Positions 54,861-64,000 of a stretch of DNA of 64,000 bases are shown here, piece by piece (position 1 is the first letter of the stretch; each line of letters begins with the position of its first letter). This stretch comes from Ferruginibacter sp. Lineage in GTDB: Bacteria > Bacteroidota > Bacteroidia > Chitinophagales > Chitinophagaceae. Location of the stretch: NCBI GenBank assembly GCA_014379625.1, contig JACMLJ010000006.1, positions 1-64,000 of the forward strand. The letters are read 5' to 3'. Made by a program: the position numbers and the translations under genes. The notes under the pieces were generated by a model. The model searched no databases. It was given only the letters and a program-made list of their open reading frames with translations, and was not told the origin of the DNA.

Positions 54861-56978
54861 ATGAAAAAATATTTTAAGATAGTATTGGTAGTCATTGCAG
54901 CAGGTGCCATTGGTGGCTATATTTACTGGCAATACAACAAAAAGAAAATCATAAGGGATTCTATTGAAAATGCCATCGCAAAAAAAACAGACAGTCTTTA
55001 TTATCTTCATTACGACAGTTCAAAAATTGACGAATTAAATGGCAATGCCATATTTTATAATGTAGTATTGCAATCCGACTCGGCTCAAAAAGCATTGCTG
55101 AACAGTACGGATAGTTTACCCAACGCATTATACAATATCAGGATAAATAAAGTGATGGCTACCGGGGTTGATATCCCCGGGTTATTGCAGCAGCAGAATG
55201 TGGCGGCTAAAAAAATTGAATTGCTCAAACCGGTCATACAGATCATCAATACCGGGGCGGACAAGCCCAAAGCATTTACAATGAGAGATACGCTGGAACT
55301 GTATCAAAAGATACTGGGAAAATTCAAAAGTATTAAGGCAGATATCATCCAGGTAACGAATGGCACACTCCTGATAACCAATAAAACGGGTAAGGCGCAA
55401 ACTACGTTTGAAAACATCAATATTACACTTAATAAATTTTTGGTTGATGACACGAAAAATTACGAGAGCATTATCGGCTATTTTATAAAAGATGTAAGGG
55501 CTACGATTGAAAATATCCAGTTGCCGGAATCAAAAAATGGCACGAGGATCAACCTGGAGAAAGTAGATTATAACGCTTCCAAAAGATACCTGCATATTTC
55601 CGCGGTAAGGCAATACCTGCTAAATAATATGAACCCCGTAATTGACCTGAAAAATATACAGGTGAATGAATTAAATACAGATGCATTTATTCTGCAACAA
55701 CAACTGAAAGCAGGGCAGGTTAGCTGTGACGGAGGGATTGTAACGATTTATGTAAAGAAAAATACGGGTAAATCCAAGGCAGCGGATCAATCAATTGAGC
55801 TGTCAACCGATATGATTGACCAGGCGCAGATAGCCGGCATTCACCTTAAGAAAACAAAAATTATCATTGCCAATAAATCTACACCAGGCGCCGCTCCTTT
55901 TATATTAAACAATACTACTTTTAAGGTCACAAAAATGCTCAATATAAATGAAGGCAATACCCTCAATAATATCATAAATAATGCGGAATGGGAGTTATCA
56001 GCCGATGGTTTTTCAATGCCCGCAAAAAATAAACTGTATAAGATAGGCGTGGGTGATTTTACCATTAATAATGCCGCTTCACTGGTAAAGATCAACAACT
56101 TTTTTTTAACCCCCCTGCTTACCGAGCAGCAGTTTGTAAAACAGAGCCGTCATCAGAATGATCAATACAACCTGGCTGTAAATAATATCATTCTTTCCGG
56201 CGTTAATATTACAAGGCTTATCAACAATAGGGAACTGGTAGTTGAAAACGCTTCCTTTCAGCCCGTGATAAAAATATTCAATGATCGTAATTTGCCGCCG
56301 GACAGCGGCAGTAAGATCGGCAAATACCCGCACCAGTCATTAGTAAAACTTCCCGTGCCCATCTACATACAAACAGTAAAAATTACCAATGGCCTGGTTT
56401 CCTACCGTGAAAGGGCTTTACAATCAAACCTTACCGGCAATGTTTTTTTCAGCGATATCAATGCAACCGTGCAAAATGTAACCAATATAACTGCCCGCAT
56501 CAAAGCCAATGCTTTAATGAAATTAAATGCCACTGCTAATTTCCTGGGCGCCGGCAAGATGGTAACCGAATGGCAACTGCCTTTAAATACTTCTAAGGGC
56601 TCATTTAAAATAAATGGCCGGCTTGCAGACATGAATGCAGTTACCTTAAATTCCATCATTGAACCCCTGGCGATGGCTTCGGCAAAAGAAGGCCGGATCG
56701 ATGAAGTGAAGTTTACCATGGATGGTACAGACACCAGGGCTATGGCGAATATTTTATTCCTTTACCATGATTTAAAAATGGATCTTTTAAAAAAAGGGGA
56801 TGATGCAGCATTAAAGAAAAAGGGATTGGTAACTGTACTCGCCAACACGCTTATTAAAAACAAAAACACCAGCCGTAATAATAGTAAAGATGTAAACTAC
56901 GAAAGGGATATTACCAAATCATTCTTTAACCTGGTTTGGAAAACTATTTTTGCAGGAGCAAAAAAAACGGCATTGTGA
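54861..56978 (+). CDS. AsmA/DUF748-like membrane-anchored periplasmic protein, unknown function
   Basis: 705 residues. An N-terminal helix (FKIVLVVIAAGAIGGYIYW) is followed by long beta-strand repeats with NIRINKVMATGVDIPGLLQQ, IQVTNGTLLIT, and KITNGLVSYRERA, reminiscent of AsmA-like proteins. A short soluble C-terminal end has KDVNYERDITKSFFNLVWKT. Position downstream of tamB-tamL suggests a related envelope role. Not recognised as a named family. Confidence 0.7.
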   Translation: MKKYFKIVLVVIAAGAIGGYIYWQYNKKKIIRDSIENAIAKKTDSLYYLHYDSSKIDELNGNAIFYNVVLQSDSAQKALLNSTDSLPNALYNIRINKVMATGVDIPGLLQQQNVAAKKIELLKPVIQIINTGADKPKAFTMRDTLELYQKILGKFKSIKADIIQVTNGTLLITNKTGKAQTTFENINITLNKFLVDDTKNYESIIGYFIKDVRATIENIQLPESKNGTRINLEKVDYNASKRYLHISAVRQYLLNNMNPVIDLKNIQVNELNTDAFILQQQLKAGQVSCDGGIVTIYVKKNTGKSKAADQSIELSTDMIDQAQIAGIHLKKTKIIIANKSTPGAAPFILNNTTFKVTKMLNINEGNTLNNIINNAEWELSADGFSMPAKNKLYKIGVGDFTINNAASLVKINNFFLTPLLTEQQFVKQSRHQNDQYNLAVNNIILSGVNITRLINNRELVVENASFQPVIKIFNDRNLPPDSGSKIGKYPHQSLVKLPVPIYIQTVKITNGLVSYRERALQSNLTGNVFFSDINATVQNVTNITARIKANALMKLNATANFLGAGKMVTEWQLPLNTSKGSFKINGRLADMNAVTLNSIIEPLAMASAKEGRIDEVKFTMDGTDTRAMANILFLYHDLKMDLLKKGDDAALKKKGLVTVLANTLIKNKNTSRNNSKDVNYERDITKSFFNLVWKTIFAGAKKTAL

Positions 56979-57010
56979 GTTAGTTATGAATTATGAGTGT
57001 GAGGAACTTA

Positions 57011-57988
57011 TCAAATCGATCCCCCTTCAACCAGTATTGATTCCGTAGTTAGTTCGTGCATAAAAGTACTGCCTGCAAGGCAAGCCATCATACTTGTAAA
57101 AGCGAGTTTGCCCAATTTATATCCACTGGTTTCCACATAAGTAATTTCAGGGTAATACAATTTGGGGATAAAGCCATTGCTGATCGCTATTACCGAAATA
57201 TCGCCAGGTACTTTCAATGCTGATTTTTGAATAGCTTTCATAGCCCCGGTAAGAATTTCATCACTCATACAAAAGACCGTGTCCGGATTTTGTGAAAGGC
57301 TGGCAAGGGTCAGCGCTTCCGCCTCTTCCGCGTTATTGGCATGGTGAATCAGCAGGTTGATTTTATTGTCAATTGTTTTTGTAAAAGCGGATAATCTTTT
57401 CCGGGTAATCAGGAGATTATTATTTCCAAAGATGGCCAGCACTTTTTTCTTTTTCTTTTCCAGGATAGCAGTTGCAGCCATCGTAGCAGAAGCTTCATCT
57501 GCAACACATACTTTATTGCAGTTGCCAACATCAGGCACTTTGTCAAAAAATATCACCGGAATATCCAGTTCCTTCAATTTTAAATAAGCTTCCACATGGG
57601 TAGTTTGGGTGGATATACAGGCAAACAAACCGCTGATCCTGTTTTGACGGCAAAGTTTTAAATTGGTAATTTCTACAAAAGGGTCGTCACCCGATTGCAG
57701 GATCATCAGGGAATAATTATTTCGCCTGCTTTCTTCTTCCACGGAAGAAATAAAAGAGTGATAAAAAAAGTTTGAAATAAATGGAACAACCAGGCCAAAT
57801 ACATTGCTTTTGCTGGTACGCAACTGGATAGCATTGGCATTTGGTTCATAGTCAAGGGTAGTGGCTAATTCGGTTACCCGTTGTTTGGTTTTTTCAGCTA
57901 TATCCGGGTGGTTTTTTAATGCCCTCGACACGGTAGAAATGCTTAGCCCCAGCACCGTTGATATTTCTTTAAGCGTTGTATTGTTCAT
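57011..57988 (-). CDS. LacI-family transcriptional regulator
   Basis: 325 residues from MNNTTLKEISTVLGLSISTVSRALKNHPDIAEKTKQRV, the LacI helix-turn-helix with hinge; the longer frame from 58057 adds an improbable hydrophobic leader. The periplasmic-binding-protein-like effector domain follows (VFGLVVPFISNFFYHSFI, ISVIAISNGFIPKLYYPEITYVE). It is divergent from the SusC gene, and two operator-like palindromes lie in the shared gap, so it likely represses this uptake locus and itself until a sugar ligand binds. Confidence 0.93.
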   Translation of the reverse strand: MNNTTLKEISTVLGLSISTVSRALKNHPDIAEKTKQRVTELATTLDYEPNANAIQLRTSKSNVFGLVVPFISNFFYHSFISSVEEESRRNNYSLMILQSGDDPFVEITNLKLCRQNRISGLFACISTQTTHVEAYLKLKELDIPVIFFDKVPDVGNCNKVCVADEASATMAATAILEKKKKKVLAIFGNNNLLITRKRLSAFTKTIDNKINLLIHHANNAEEAEALTLASLSQNPDTVFCMSDEILTGAMKAIQKSALKVPGDISVIAISNGFIPKLYYPEITYVETSGYKLGKLAFTSMMACLAGSTFMHELTTESILVEGGSI

Positions 57989-58029
57989 AATGCAAGTGAA
58001 AGTTGATACAGCGAAAATACATATTAACA

Positions 58030-58043
58030 GCAAACCGTTTCGC
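58030..58043. promoter_or_regulatory. Second LacI-type operator, imperfect
   Basis: GCAAACCGTTTCGC resembles the perfect site 23 bases away (GCAAAC..GTTTGC) with substitutions in the right half. Confidence 0.5.
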
Positions 58044-58052
58044 AACCATTGT

Positions 58053-58066
58053 CGCAAACGTTTGCG
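58053..58066. promoter_or_regulatory. Operator for the LacI-family regulator
   Basis: CGCAAACGTTTGCG, a perfect 14-bp palindrome with the central CG typical of LacI-family sites, lies between the divergent regulator and SusC genes. Confidence 0.72.
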
Positions 58067-58244
58067 GCAAATTTATTCTTATTAGGTATTTTTACAAAGT
58101 TTTCTTAAATAACTTTATTTTATGGTTTTTGTAAGAAGGTAGTTAATATTACACTACTATTTGATAAAATAATGTTAACTTGGTTCTGTTTCTTGCTTAT
58201 TTGCCATTTTTGAATCAGTTTATTTACATCAAAACTTAACGATT

Positions 58245-61223
58245 ATGCTTCCTGCTATGATGAGAAAGTCAGCTATGCTATTGCTGGCGATTTTTGGGCT
58301 TACAAGCCTTGCACTTTCCCAAACCCAAACAGTTACCGGCACGGTAACGGACAAAAAAGGCGAGCCCCTCCCTGGTGTTACTGTTGCAGTTAAGAACAGC
58401 ATCATTGCCACATCCACCAATGCACAGGGTGCATACACATTAAAAAATGTTCCGCAAGAGGGGATATTAGTACTTACGGGTGCGGGAGTTGTTACCCGCG
58501 AGGTAAATGTAAGTGGTAACAGTATTGTAAATGCGGATGTAGAAACAAGCGTTGGCAACCTCAATGAAGTGGTAGTAGTTGGATATGGTACAGCCCGCAG
58601 AAAAGATATTACGGGTTCAGTAGCCAAATTATCCAGTGCAAGTTTTAACCAGGGCTCTGTTACAAATGGTATTGAAGCTTTGCAGGGTAAGGTGGCGGGC
58701 GTTGCGATCACCCCGGCCGGTGGCGATCCAAATGGTAAGGCTACAATAAGGATCCGCGGGATAGGATCTATACAGGGAAATAGCGATCCGCTGGTTGTTG
58801 TGGATGGTGTCCAGGGTATAGATCTGAATACCATACCGCCTACCGAAATTGAATCGTTCGACATTTTAAAAGATGCTTCCGCAACTGCTATTTATGGCAG
58901 CAGGGGCGCCAATGGCGTAGTATTGGTTACCACCAAAAAAGGAAGATCAGGCGCGCCGAAACTTGAATACAACAGTTTTGTGGCAACTGAAAAAGTTGCC
59001 AATACGATAGACCTGATGAGCCCTTCTGATGTGAGGGCATACTTTGCGAAAAATAACCCGCTTTTAGACGGCGGTGCAAGCACAGATTGGGTGAAAGCAA
59101 TTTCACGTTCGGCATTTACACATAATCATTCACTGGCGGTTTCCGGTGGTACTGATAAATCAAACTACCGCGGTGCGGTTACTTATTTCAATAGGGAGGG
59201 CGTTTTGTTAAATTCCGGGAAAGATAATATCAATGCCCGTTTATCCATTAATCAAAAAGCAATTAATAATAAGCTTGACATCCAGCTAAATGCTATCTAT
59301 AATGTTTCAAACAGGAGATTTATAGATTATGGAAGCGATATTACCAACATCACCGTCAGTGGCGTGGGCCAGGAATCCCTGAACCCATTTCTTTTTGCAT
59401 ACAGCATGAACCCCACTAACCCGATATATAATAGCAGCGCTACAAATCCTTACGGGGGATATTTTCAGCCAAACCAATACGCCTCTCAAAACCCGGTTGC
59501 TTTCTTAGAGCAAATTTACAACAGGGGCCGTGAAAATAATTTTATAGGATCAGCCAGGTTAGAATATTCATTAACGAGAAGTTTAAAGGTATTTGTATTT
59601 GGAAGCCAGAATAAAATCAATACAGTTAATGATTTCCATTCTCCTACTACGGCATACAATACTTCCACCGGGTATGCTAAAAAAGGGAATATTAATGAAG
59701 ACAATTTACTGGGAAATGCCGGGTTAAACTATCGGAAAACCGCGGGCAAGCACATTTTTGAAGCTACCGGTGTTTATGAATATTTTGAAAATATCAAAGA
59801 TGAATTCAGTGTGGCAGTAAGGGATTTAAGATATGATAATGTGCGGAGTAATAACCTTAGTTTAGGAAGCACAGTAGACCAGGGCTTTCCTAAATCTAAT
59901 AAAGAATCATATAATATTGTGTCTTTCCTGGGCAGGGTAAATTATAATTATGAAGGAAAATATTTTTTAACAGCAAGTGTCCGCAGGGATGGGTCTTCAA
60001 AACTGGGCGCAAATTATAAATGGGGCACTTTTCCTTCTGTATCCGCCGCCTGGACGATATCAAAAGAAGGTTTTATGGATGGAACAAAAGGAGTGTTGGA
60101 TGATTTGAAACTCAGGGTAGGGTATGGTATTACAGGCAACCAAAATGGGATTACCCCAAGTTTATCTCAAAAATTAACTGGTTTTGGATCTCCAACTTTA
60201 GTAAACGGCAATGTGGTGACACCTATTGTTAATTTGCAAAATGCCAACAGTAATTTAAGGTGGGAGAGAAAAGCACAATTGAATGCCGGGTTGGATTTTG
60301 CTTTATTAAAAAATGTTTTGACCGGTAGTGTAGACTTCTATTCCGGCAAAACAACCGACCTGCTTTATGAATTTGGAGTGGATCGGGCTGTATTTGACGG
60401 AGTAGATAAATTAGTTGCCAATGCAGGGGAACTCACTAACAGGGGGGTGGAAATACAATTAAATTCCCTGCTTATTAAAAGGACCTCCTTTCAATTAAAT
60501 GTTAGTGGAAACATCAGTTTTAACACCAATAAAATCGTAAATCTTGACGGTGAAGCTTCAGATAGATTTGGCGCAACAGTTAAGTTAACCCAGCCTAACA
60601 GGGTTAGCTGGGGTAGTATTTACGGGCGTGGCCTTTCATTCAGTAACGTTACATTTCTTGAACCAGGCTATCCTATGGGAACAATGTTAGTTCCTCATTT
60701 TACTGGTAAAGATGCCCAGGGTAATCCACTAATAGAATCTGAAGACATCAACAAATTTCGACGCTTCAATCCTTTACCAAAATTCACATATGGTTTTTCA
60801 ATAAGCCCCAGGTATAAAAACCTGGATGCCGCCATCAACTTCAGGGGCTCCCAGGGGGGTAAAATATATAATGGTACATTAACCAATTTAGATAATGAAG
60901 GGCGTTTGGCCGATGGGGATAATGTGTATGCAGCCGCGGTGAGCCATGGATTTAAAAAGCCGCAGATTTCAGATTATTTTGTAGAAAGCGGTTCCTTTTT
61001 ACGGTTAGATAACCTTGCAGTTGGCTATAATGTTCCGGTACGCAACATTTCTGTCATTAAAAATGTTAGGGTATTTGCCGCAGGCAATAATCTTTTTATA
61101 ATCACAAAGTATAAAGGTACTGATCCGGAAGTTGCAGCGGATGGCAAAAACCTGGGTATCGAGAATATCAATGTATATCCAAAAAACAGGACCTTTTCCT
61201 TTGGCCTTAATGTAGGCTTTTAA
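58245..61223 (+). CDS. SusC/RagA-family TonB-dependent outer-membrane receptor (complete)
   Basis: 992 residues. The signal peptide ends TSLALSQ. The carboxypeptidase-like domain at 25-105 starts VTGTVTDKKGEPLPGVTVAVKNS. The TonB-box/plug region begins LNEVVVVGYGTARRKDITGSVAKL and ends with AIYGSRGANGVVLVTTKKG. The barrel ends FSFGLNVGF. It imports a ligand, probably an oligosaccharide, with the SusD encoded 23 bases downstream. Controlled in all likelihood by the adjacent LacI-family protein. Two more Met codons near the start (residues 5 and 6) make the exact start uncertain by a few residues. Confidence 0.96.
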   Translation: MLPAMMRKSAMLLLAIFGLTSLALSQTQTVTGTVTDKKGEPLPGVTVAVKNSIIATSTNAQGAYTLKNVPQEGILVLTGAGVVTREVNVSGNSIVNADVETSVGNLNEVVVVGYGTARRKDITGSVAKLSSASFNQGSVTNGIEALQGKVAGVAITPAGGDPNGKATIRIRGIGSIQGNSDPLVVVDGVQGIDLNTIPPTEIESFDILKDASATAIYGSRGANGVVLVTTKKGRSGAPKLEYNSFVATEKVANTIDLMSPSDVRAYFAKNNPLLDGGASTDWVKAISRSAFTHNHSLAVSGGTDKSNYRGAVTYFNREGVLLNSGKDNINARLSINQKAINNKLDIQLNAIYNVSNRRFIDYGSDITNITVSGVGQESLNPFLFAYSMNPTNPIYNSSATNPYGGYFQPNQYASQNPVAFLEQIYNRGRENNFIGSARLEYSLTRSLKVFVFGSQNKINTVNDFHSPTTAYNTSTGYAKKGNINEDNLLGNAGLNYRKTAGKHIFEATGVYEYFENIKDEFSVAVRDLRYDNVRSNNLSLGSTVDQGFPKSNKESYNIVSFLGRVNYNYEGKYFLTASVRRDGSSKLGANYKWGTFPSVSAAWTISKEGFMDGTKGVLDDLKLRVGYGITGNQNGITPSLSQKLTGFGSPTLVNGNVVTPIVNLQNANSNLRWERKAQLNAGLDFALLKNVLTGSVDFYSGKTTDLLYEFGVDRAVFDGVDKLVANAGELTNRGVEIQLNSLLIKRTSFQLNVSGNISFNTNKIVNLDGEASDRFGATVKLTQPNRVSWGSIYGRGLSFSNVTFLEPGYPMGTMLVPHFTGKDAQGNPLIESEDINKFRRFNPLPKFTYGFSISPRYKNLDAAINFRGSQGGKIYNGTLTNLDNEGRLADGDNVYAAAVSHGFKKPQISDYFVESGSFLRLDNLAVGYNVPVRNISVIKNVRVFAAGNNLFIITKYKGTDPEVAADGKNLGIENINVYPKNRTFSFGLNVGF

Positions 61224-61246
61224 TTCAAATAACTAAAGTAATCTAT

Positions 61247-62827
61247 ATGAAAAAGATTTTAAAACTATCAATATGTACAGCGGCACTTGTTGTTGCCATG
61301 ATTGGATGTACCAAGCTGGAGCAAAAAAACTACAGTGCAATTCCCGCCTCAGCAATTGGCGGTGGTTCCGGCGGCATTGATGCGGTATTTGGCGATGCGG
61401 TAGGAGGTGCTTATGGTAAATTACGTGATTTTGTAAGAAACGATCAATGGTGGGGGGTAAATGAGGCCTGTACAGATGAATGCATCGTTCCTACTCGGGG
61501 CAATGACTGGGGTGATGGCGATAAATGGAAAGACCTGTGGTTTCATAATTTCCGTCCGGCTAATGGCGCTTTCTTTGAAAGTATATGGGATAAATCATAC
61601 GCCGGTGTGGCTGCGTGTAATAATGTAATGTCGGATTTTGCAAAGGGCACTTACAATTCCCTCGGAACATCTCCTTCGGTTATTCCACTGGCGCAGGCCA
61701 AAGCAGAGGTACGGGCTTTGAGGGCTTTCTACTACTTTATATTGATGAATGATTTTGGTAATGTTCCGGTAATTATAGAAACAACAACATCAACCAATCC
61801 AAGTAATGCCACGGATCCTAACGATGCAAATAATGCGCAAAACGGTCAGCGGAAAATTGTATTTAACTGGATATTAGATCAGTTAAACACTGCAATCCCC
61901 GACCTTGCTACCGCAAAAGACAATACCACTTATGGACGCATGAATAAATGGGCGGCCCTGGCTTTAAGGGCTAAATTATACATGAACGCGCAGGTATACA
62001 CCGGCACTCCCCGCTGGGCCGAAGCAGAAGCTGATTGCCTGGCTATTTTAAATTCGGGTAAATATGGAATTTCTGCTTCTTTTACGGAAATTTTTGGCAA
62101 TAAAAATGAAGGCAACCCGGAGATCATTTTCCAGATACCATTCGACAAGATATGGGGTAAGGGAATGGCTATGCAGATGATGACCCTGCATTACAATAGC
62201 CAGGGTACTTTCAGGATGGCTGCTTCGCCATGGAATGGATTTTGTACAACAGGTGATTTCTTTAATACATTCGCCACAGGAGATAAACGTCGTGACCAGA
62301 CTTTCTTATCCGGTGCAGCTTACTATCCTGATGGAAGCGCTGTAAAAGACAGGGGCGTGCCTTTTGTATATAAAACAACAGTAACTGCATTTGCAGATGC
62401 TAATGGAAATAACAGGGACCAGGGTGCAAGGGGGGTAAAATACCTTCCCGAGGCTTTTACTTCTGACAATATGAGCAATGACTTTGTATTCTTCCGTTTA
62501 GGAGATATTATGATGTTATTGACCGAAGCAAAATTAAGGCAGGGTGTAAAAGATATCAGTTTTGTAAACCAACTCAGGGAAAGGGCATTTGGGAACAACA
62601 ATAATGCCATTACCAGCGCCAATTTAACACTTGATTTTATCCTTGCAGAAAGAGGGCGTGAATTTGCCTGGGAAGGTTGGAGAAGGACAGACCTGATCCG
62701 TTTTGGAAAGTTCCAGGATGCAAGATTATTTACAACCCCGGATGCAAGTAACAAAACCAATATTTTCCCCATTGGTGTAAATACCCTTACCAAAAATACA
62801 GGGTTAAAACAAAACCCGGGCTTTTAA
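61247..62827 (+). CDS. RagB/SusD-family nutrient-binding lipoprotein
   Basis: 526 residues. The lipoprotein signal ends AMIGC (Cys21). TPR-like helices follow (AEVRALRAFYYFILMNDFGNVPVI, the family's usual RA.R.yyy..L...G.VP). The C-terminal part holds FFRLGDIMMLLTEAKLR and FILAERGREFAWEGWRRTDLIRFGKF. It is the lid and capture subunit for the SusC partner. A terminator lies 39 bases downstream. Confidence 0.96.
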   Translation: MKKILKLSICTAALVVAMIGCTKLEQKNYSAIPASAIGGGSGGIDAVFGDAVGGAYGKLRDFVRNDQWWGVNEACTDECIVPTRGNDWGDGDKWKDLWFHNFRPANGAFFESIWDKSYAGVAACNNVMSDFAKGTYNSLGTSPSVIPLAQAKAEVRALRAFYYFILMNDFGNVPVIIETTTSTNPSNATDPNDANNAQNGQRKIVFNWILDQLNTAIPDLATAKDNTTYGRMNKWAALALRAKLYMNAQVYTGTPRWAEAEADCLAILNSGKYGISASFTEIFGNKNEGNPEIIFQIPFDKIWGKGMAMQMMTLHYNSQGTFRMAASPWNGFCTTGDFFNTFATGDKRRDQTFLSGAAYYPDGSAVKDRGVPFVYKTTVTAFADANGNNRDQGARGVKYLPEAFTSDNMSNDFVFFRLGDIMMLLTEAKLRQGVKDISFVNQLRERAFGNNNNAITSANLTLDFILAERGREFAWEGWRRTDLIRFGKFQDARLFTTPDASNKTNIFPIGVNTLTKNTGLKQNPGF

Positions 62828-62866
62828 TGTCACCGCTTTAAAGTTTTGTTTGTTTATAATTATAAT

Positions 62867-62896
62867 GACAGCAGTTAAGTAAAATTAACTGCTGTC
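62867..62896 (+). terminator. Rho-independent terminator of the second SusC/SusD operon
   Basis: A 12-bp perfect stem GACAGCAGTTAA/TTAACTGCTGTC around a 6-base loop, followed by TTTGTTTT. Confidence 0.85.
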
Positions 62897-62919
62897 TTTG
62901 TTTTAGAAAATGATAGGTT

Positions 62920-63155
62920 CAATGTCGTTTAGTTAAGCCTGAAGGGCTTTAATTTGAATAGCCGCCGGTTTCACCGGTGGAAGAATAAAGTAACCAGATA
63001 GCAACCCCGAAGGGGTTGAATTTTATTTCGCTGTCTGTTTTCATTTGTTCAACCCCGTAGGGGTTGTTATCCGCGGCTATATTATCCACGGGTTGCACCC
63101 GTAGCTATTCAAATTTTACCCTTGCAGGGTAATTCAACTTAACTAAACGACATTG
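62920..63155. mobile_element. 236-bp multi-palindrome element with 18-bp terminal inverted repeats (MITE-like)
   Basis: Ends are perfect 18-bp inverted repeats (CAATGTCGTTTAGTTAAG at 62920-62937, complement at 63138-63155). A second perfect pair of 12 bp lies inside (AATTTGAATAGC at 62951, complement at 63104-63115). Between them sit short hairpins with three-base loops: CCGGT/ACCGG, CAACCCC/GGGGTTG twice (63002-63018 and 63050-63066), ACGGGT/ACCCGT, and ACCCT/AGGGT. No open reading frame. It resembles a non-autonomous dispersed element. Confidence 0.7.
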
Positions 63156-63234
63156 ATTGACAATTGACCATTCACTCTGTTCTCCGTTGACCATTGACCA
63201 CTCACAATCAACATAACACCAGTATATTTATCAA

Positions 63235-64000
63235 ATGAACCGATTTATTTTATGCAGCATAATTTTATTGGCCATAGCCGGTTGTACAGGCAGTAATACC
63301 CCGGGTTACCACGCACCCCCTAATCCATTGTTCACTCAAATGCCTTCATCTGAAACAGGGATAAGATTTATTAACAGGGTAATTGATGACTCAGTAATGA
63401 ATATTTTTAGTTACCGGAATTTTTACAATGGGGCAGGCGTGGCTATCGGGGACATTAATAATGACGGGTTGCCTGATATTTTTTTTTCCTGCAATAAAGA
63501 GCAAAATAAACTCTATTTAAACAAAGGCAATTTTAAGTTTGAAGATATTACCCAATCATCAGGGGTAAACGCATTTAAATTCTGGAGTACGGGTGTTACA
63601 ATGGTGGACATCAACGGCGATGGCCTGCTGGATATCTACGTTTGTAATGCAGGCGATTCAAAAGGCAAAGAGCGGGTAAACCAACTGTACATCAATAATG
63701 GGAACCTTACATTTTCAGAAAAGGCAGCCGGTTATAAACTCCAGGATAGGGGTGGTTATCATACCCATGCCGCATTTTTTGATTACGATAGTGATGGCGA
63801 TTTAGATTGTTATTTGCTCAACAACAGTTCCTTCCCTGTTGCCCAGGTACGCAATTGGGACCAGCGTTTGATAAGGGATTCAACCGGCGGCCATAAATTA
63901 TTAAAGAATAATAAAGGGATATTTGAGGATGTAAGCGGGGATGCCGGCATTTATGGTAGCCTGATTGGTTTTGGCTTGGGTGTAACCATTGGGGATGTAA
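63235..64000 (+). CDS. FG-GAP/VCBS-repeat (CRTAC1-like) lipoprotein, 3' truncated by window edge
   Basis: 255 codons are visible, open to the window end. The lipoprotein signal ends LLAIAGC (Cys17). The mature part begins GIRFINRVIDDSVMNIFSYRNFYNGAGVAIGD, then calcium-binding FG-GAP loops DINNDGLPD, DINGDGLLD and DYDSDGDLD, spaced about 60 residues, forming beta-propeller blades. Such surface proteins often follow SusC/SusD genes and bind glycans or proteins. The C-terminal ASPIC/UnbV domain, if present, lies outside. Confidence 0.88.
   Translation, partial: MNRFILCSIILLAIAGCTGSNTPGYHAPPNPLFTQMPSSETGIRFINRVIDDSVMNIFSYRNFYNGAGVAIGDINNDGLPDIFFSCNKEQNKLYLNKGNFKFEDITQSSGVNAFKFWSTGVTMVDINGDGLLDIYVCNAGDSKGKERVNQLYINNGNLTFSEKAAGYKLQDRGGYHTHAAFFDYDSDGDLDCYLLNNSSFPVAQVRNWDQRLIRDSTGGHKLLKNNKGIFEDVSGDAGIYGSLIGFGLGVTIGDV

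Overview
The window looks like chromosomal DNA of a Bacteroidota bacterium, most likely a Chitinophagaceae relative. Three things point there: SusC/SusD outer-membrane pairs at both ends, promoters of the Bacteroidota type (TTTG, about 19 bp, TAnnTTTG) with no Shine-Dalgarno sequences, and families typical of the phylum (TamL, DUF5777, DUF4286, bTHX, Ig-like lipoproteins, a lipid-anchored RagB/SusD). The family-level placement is inference.

Layout. 1-5.5 kb: the end of a SusC/SusD nutrient-uptake locus with two accessory exported proteins. 5.8-10 kb: translation genes rplM, rpsI, rpsB and tsf, then pyrH. 10-17.3 kb: a coiled-coil protein, pdxH, the tiny ribosomal protein bTHX, a DNA-binding HU protein, DUF4286, the overlapping pair DUF3999/DUF2339, and exonuclease III. 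17.4-22.4 kb: cobalamin-dependent methionine synthase split into two genes with a DUF1016/YhcG nuclease between them, behind a structured leader. 22.8-27.5 kb: a DUF5777/YceI/cytochrome-like/OB-fold envelope cluster, recR and an Ig-like lipoprotein. 27.9-29.1 kb: an SRPBCC protein and a TPR membrane protein. 29.4-31.5 kb: tRNA-Arg(CCT) followed by a 2-kb insertion carrying an MvaI/BcnI-like restriction-modification pair. The insertion is bounded by a copy of the tRNA 3' end, and the endonuclease is frameshifted at a run of nine T. 31.5-38.8 kb: a Gfo/Idh/MocA oxidoreductase, then a signalling cluster with no DNA-binding output. That cluster holds an ethylene-receptor-like histidine kinase, a REC-ATPase protein lacking the phospho-histidine, a REC-PAS-PAS protein with the histidine but no ATPase domain, and a lone receiver.

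39.4-49.7 kb: a sigma-54 response regulator, a REP-associated transposase between two duplicated REP arrays, and the Kdp potassium pump (two mini-ORFs, kdpF, kdpA, kdpB, kdpC). The pump's sensor is split into a KdpD N-terminal protein and a separate histidine kinase. 49.9-57 kb: a TamB-like/TamL pair for outer-membrane biogenesis and an AsmA-like anchored protein. 57-64 kb: a LacI regulator with palindromic operators, divergent from a complete SusC/SusD pair. After these come a 236-bp multi-palindrome element and the start of an FG-GAP/CRTAC1-like lipoprotein.

Most striking observations: the complementary split kinase beside the ethylene-receptor-like sensor, the tRNA-borne mini restriction island with a possible phase-variable endonuclease, the palindromes inside and in front of the nuclease that interrupts metH, and a SAM-II-like leader in front of metH.
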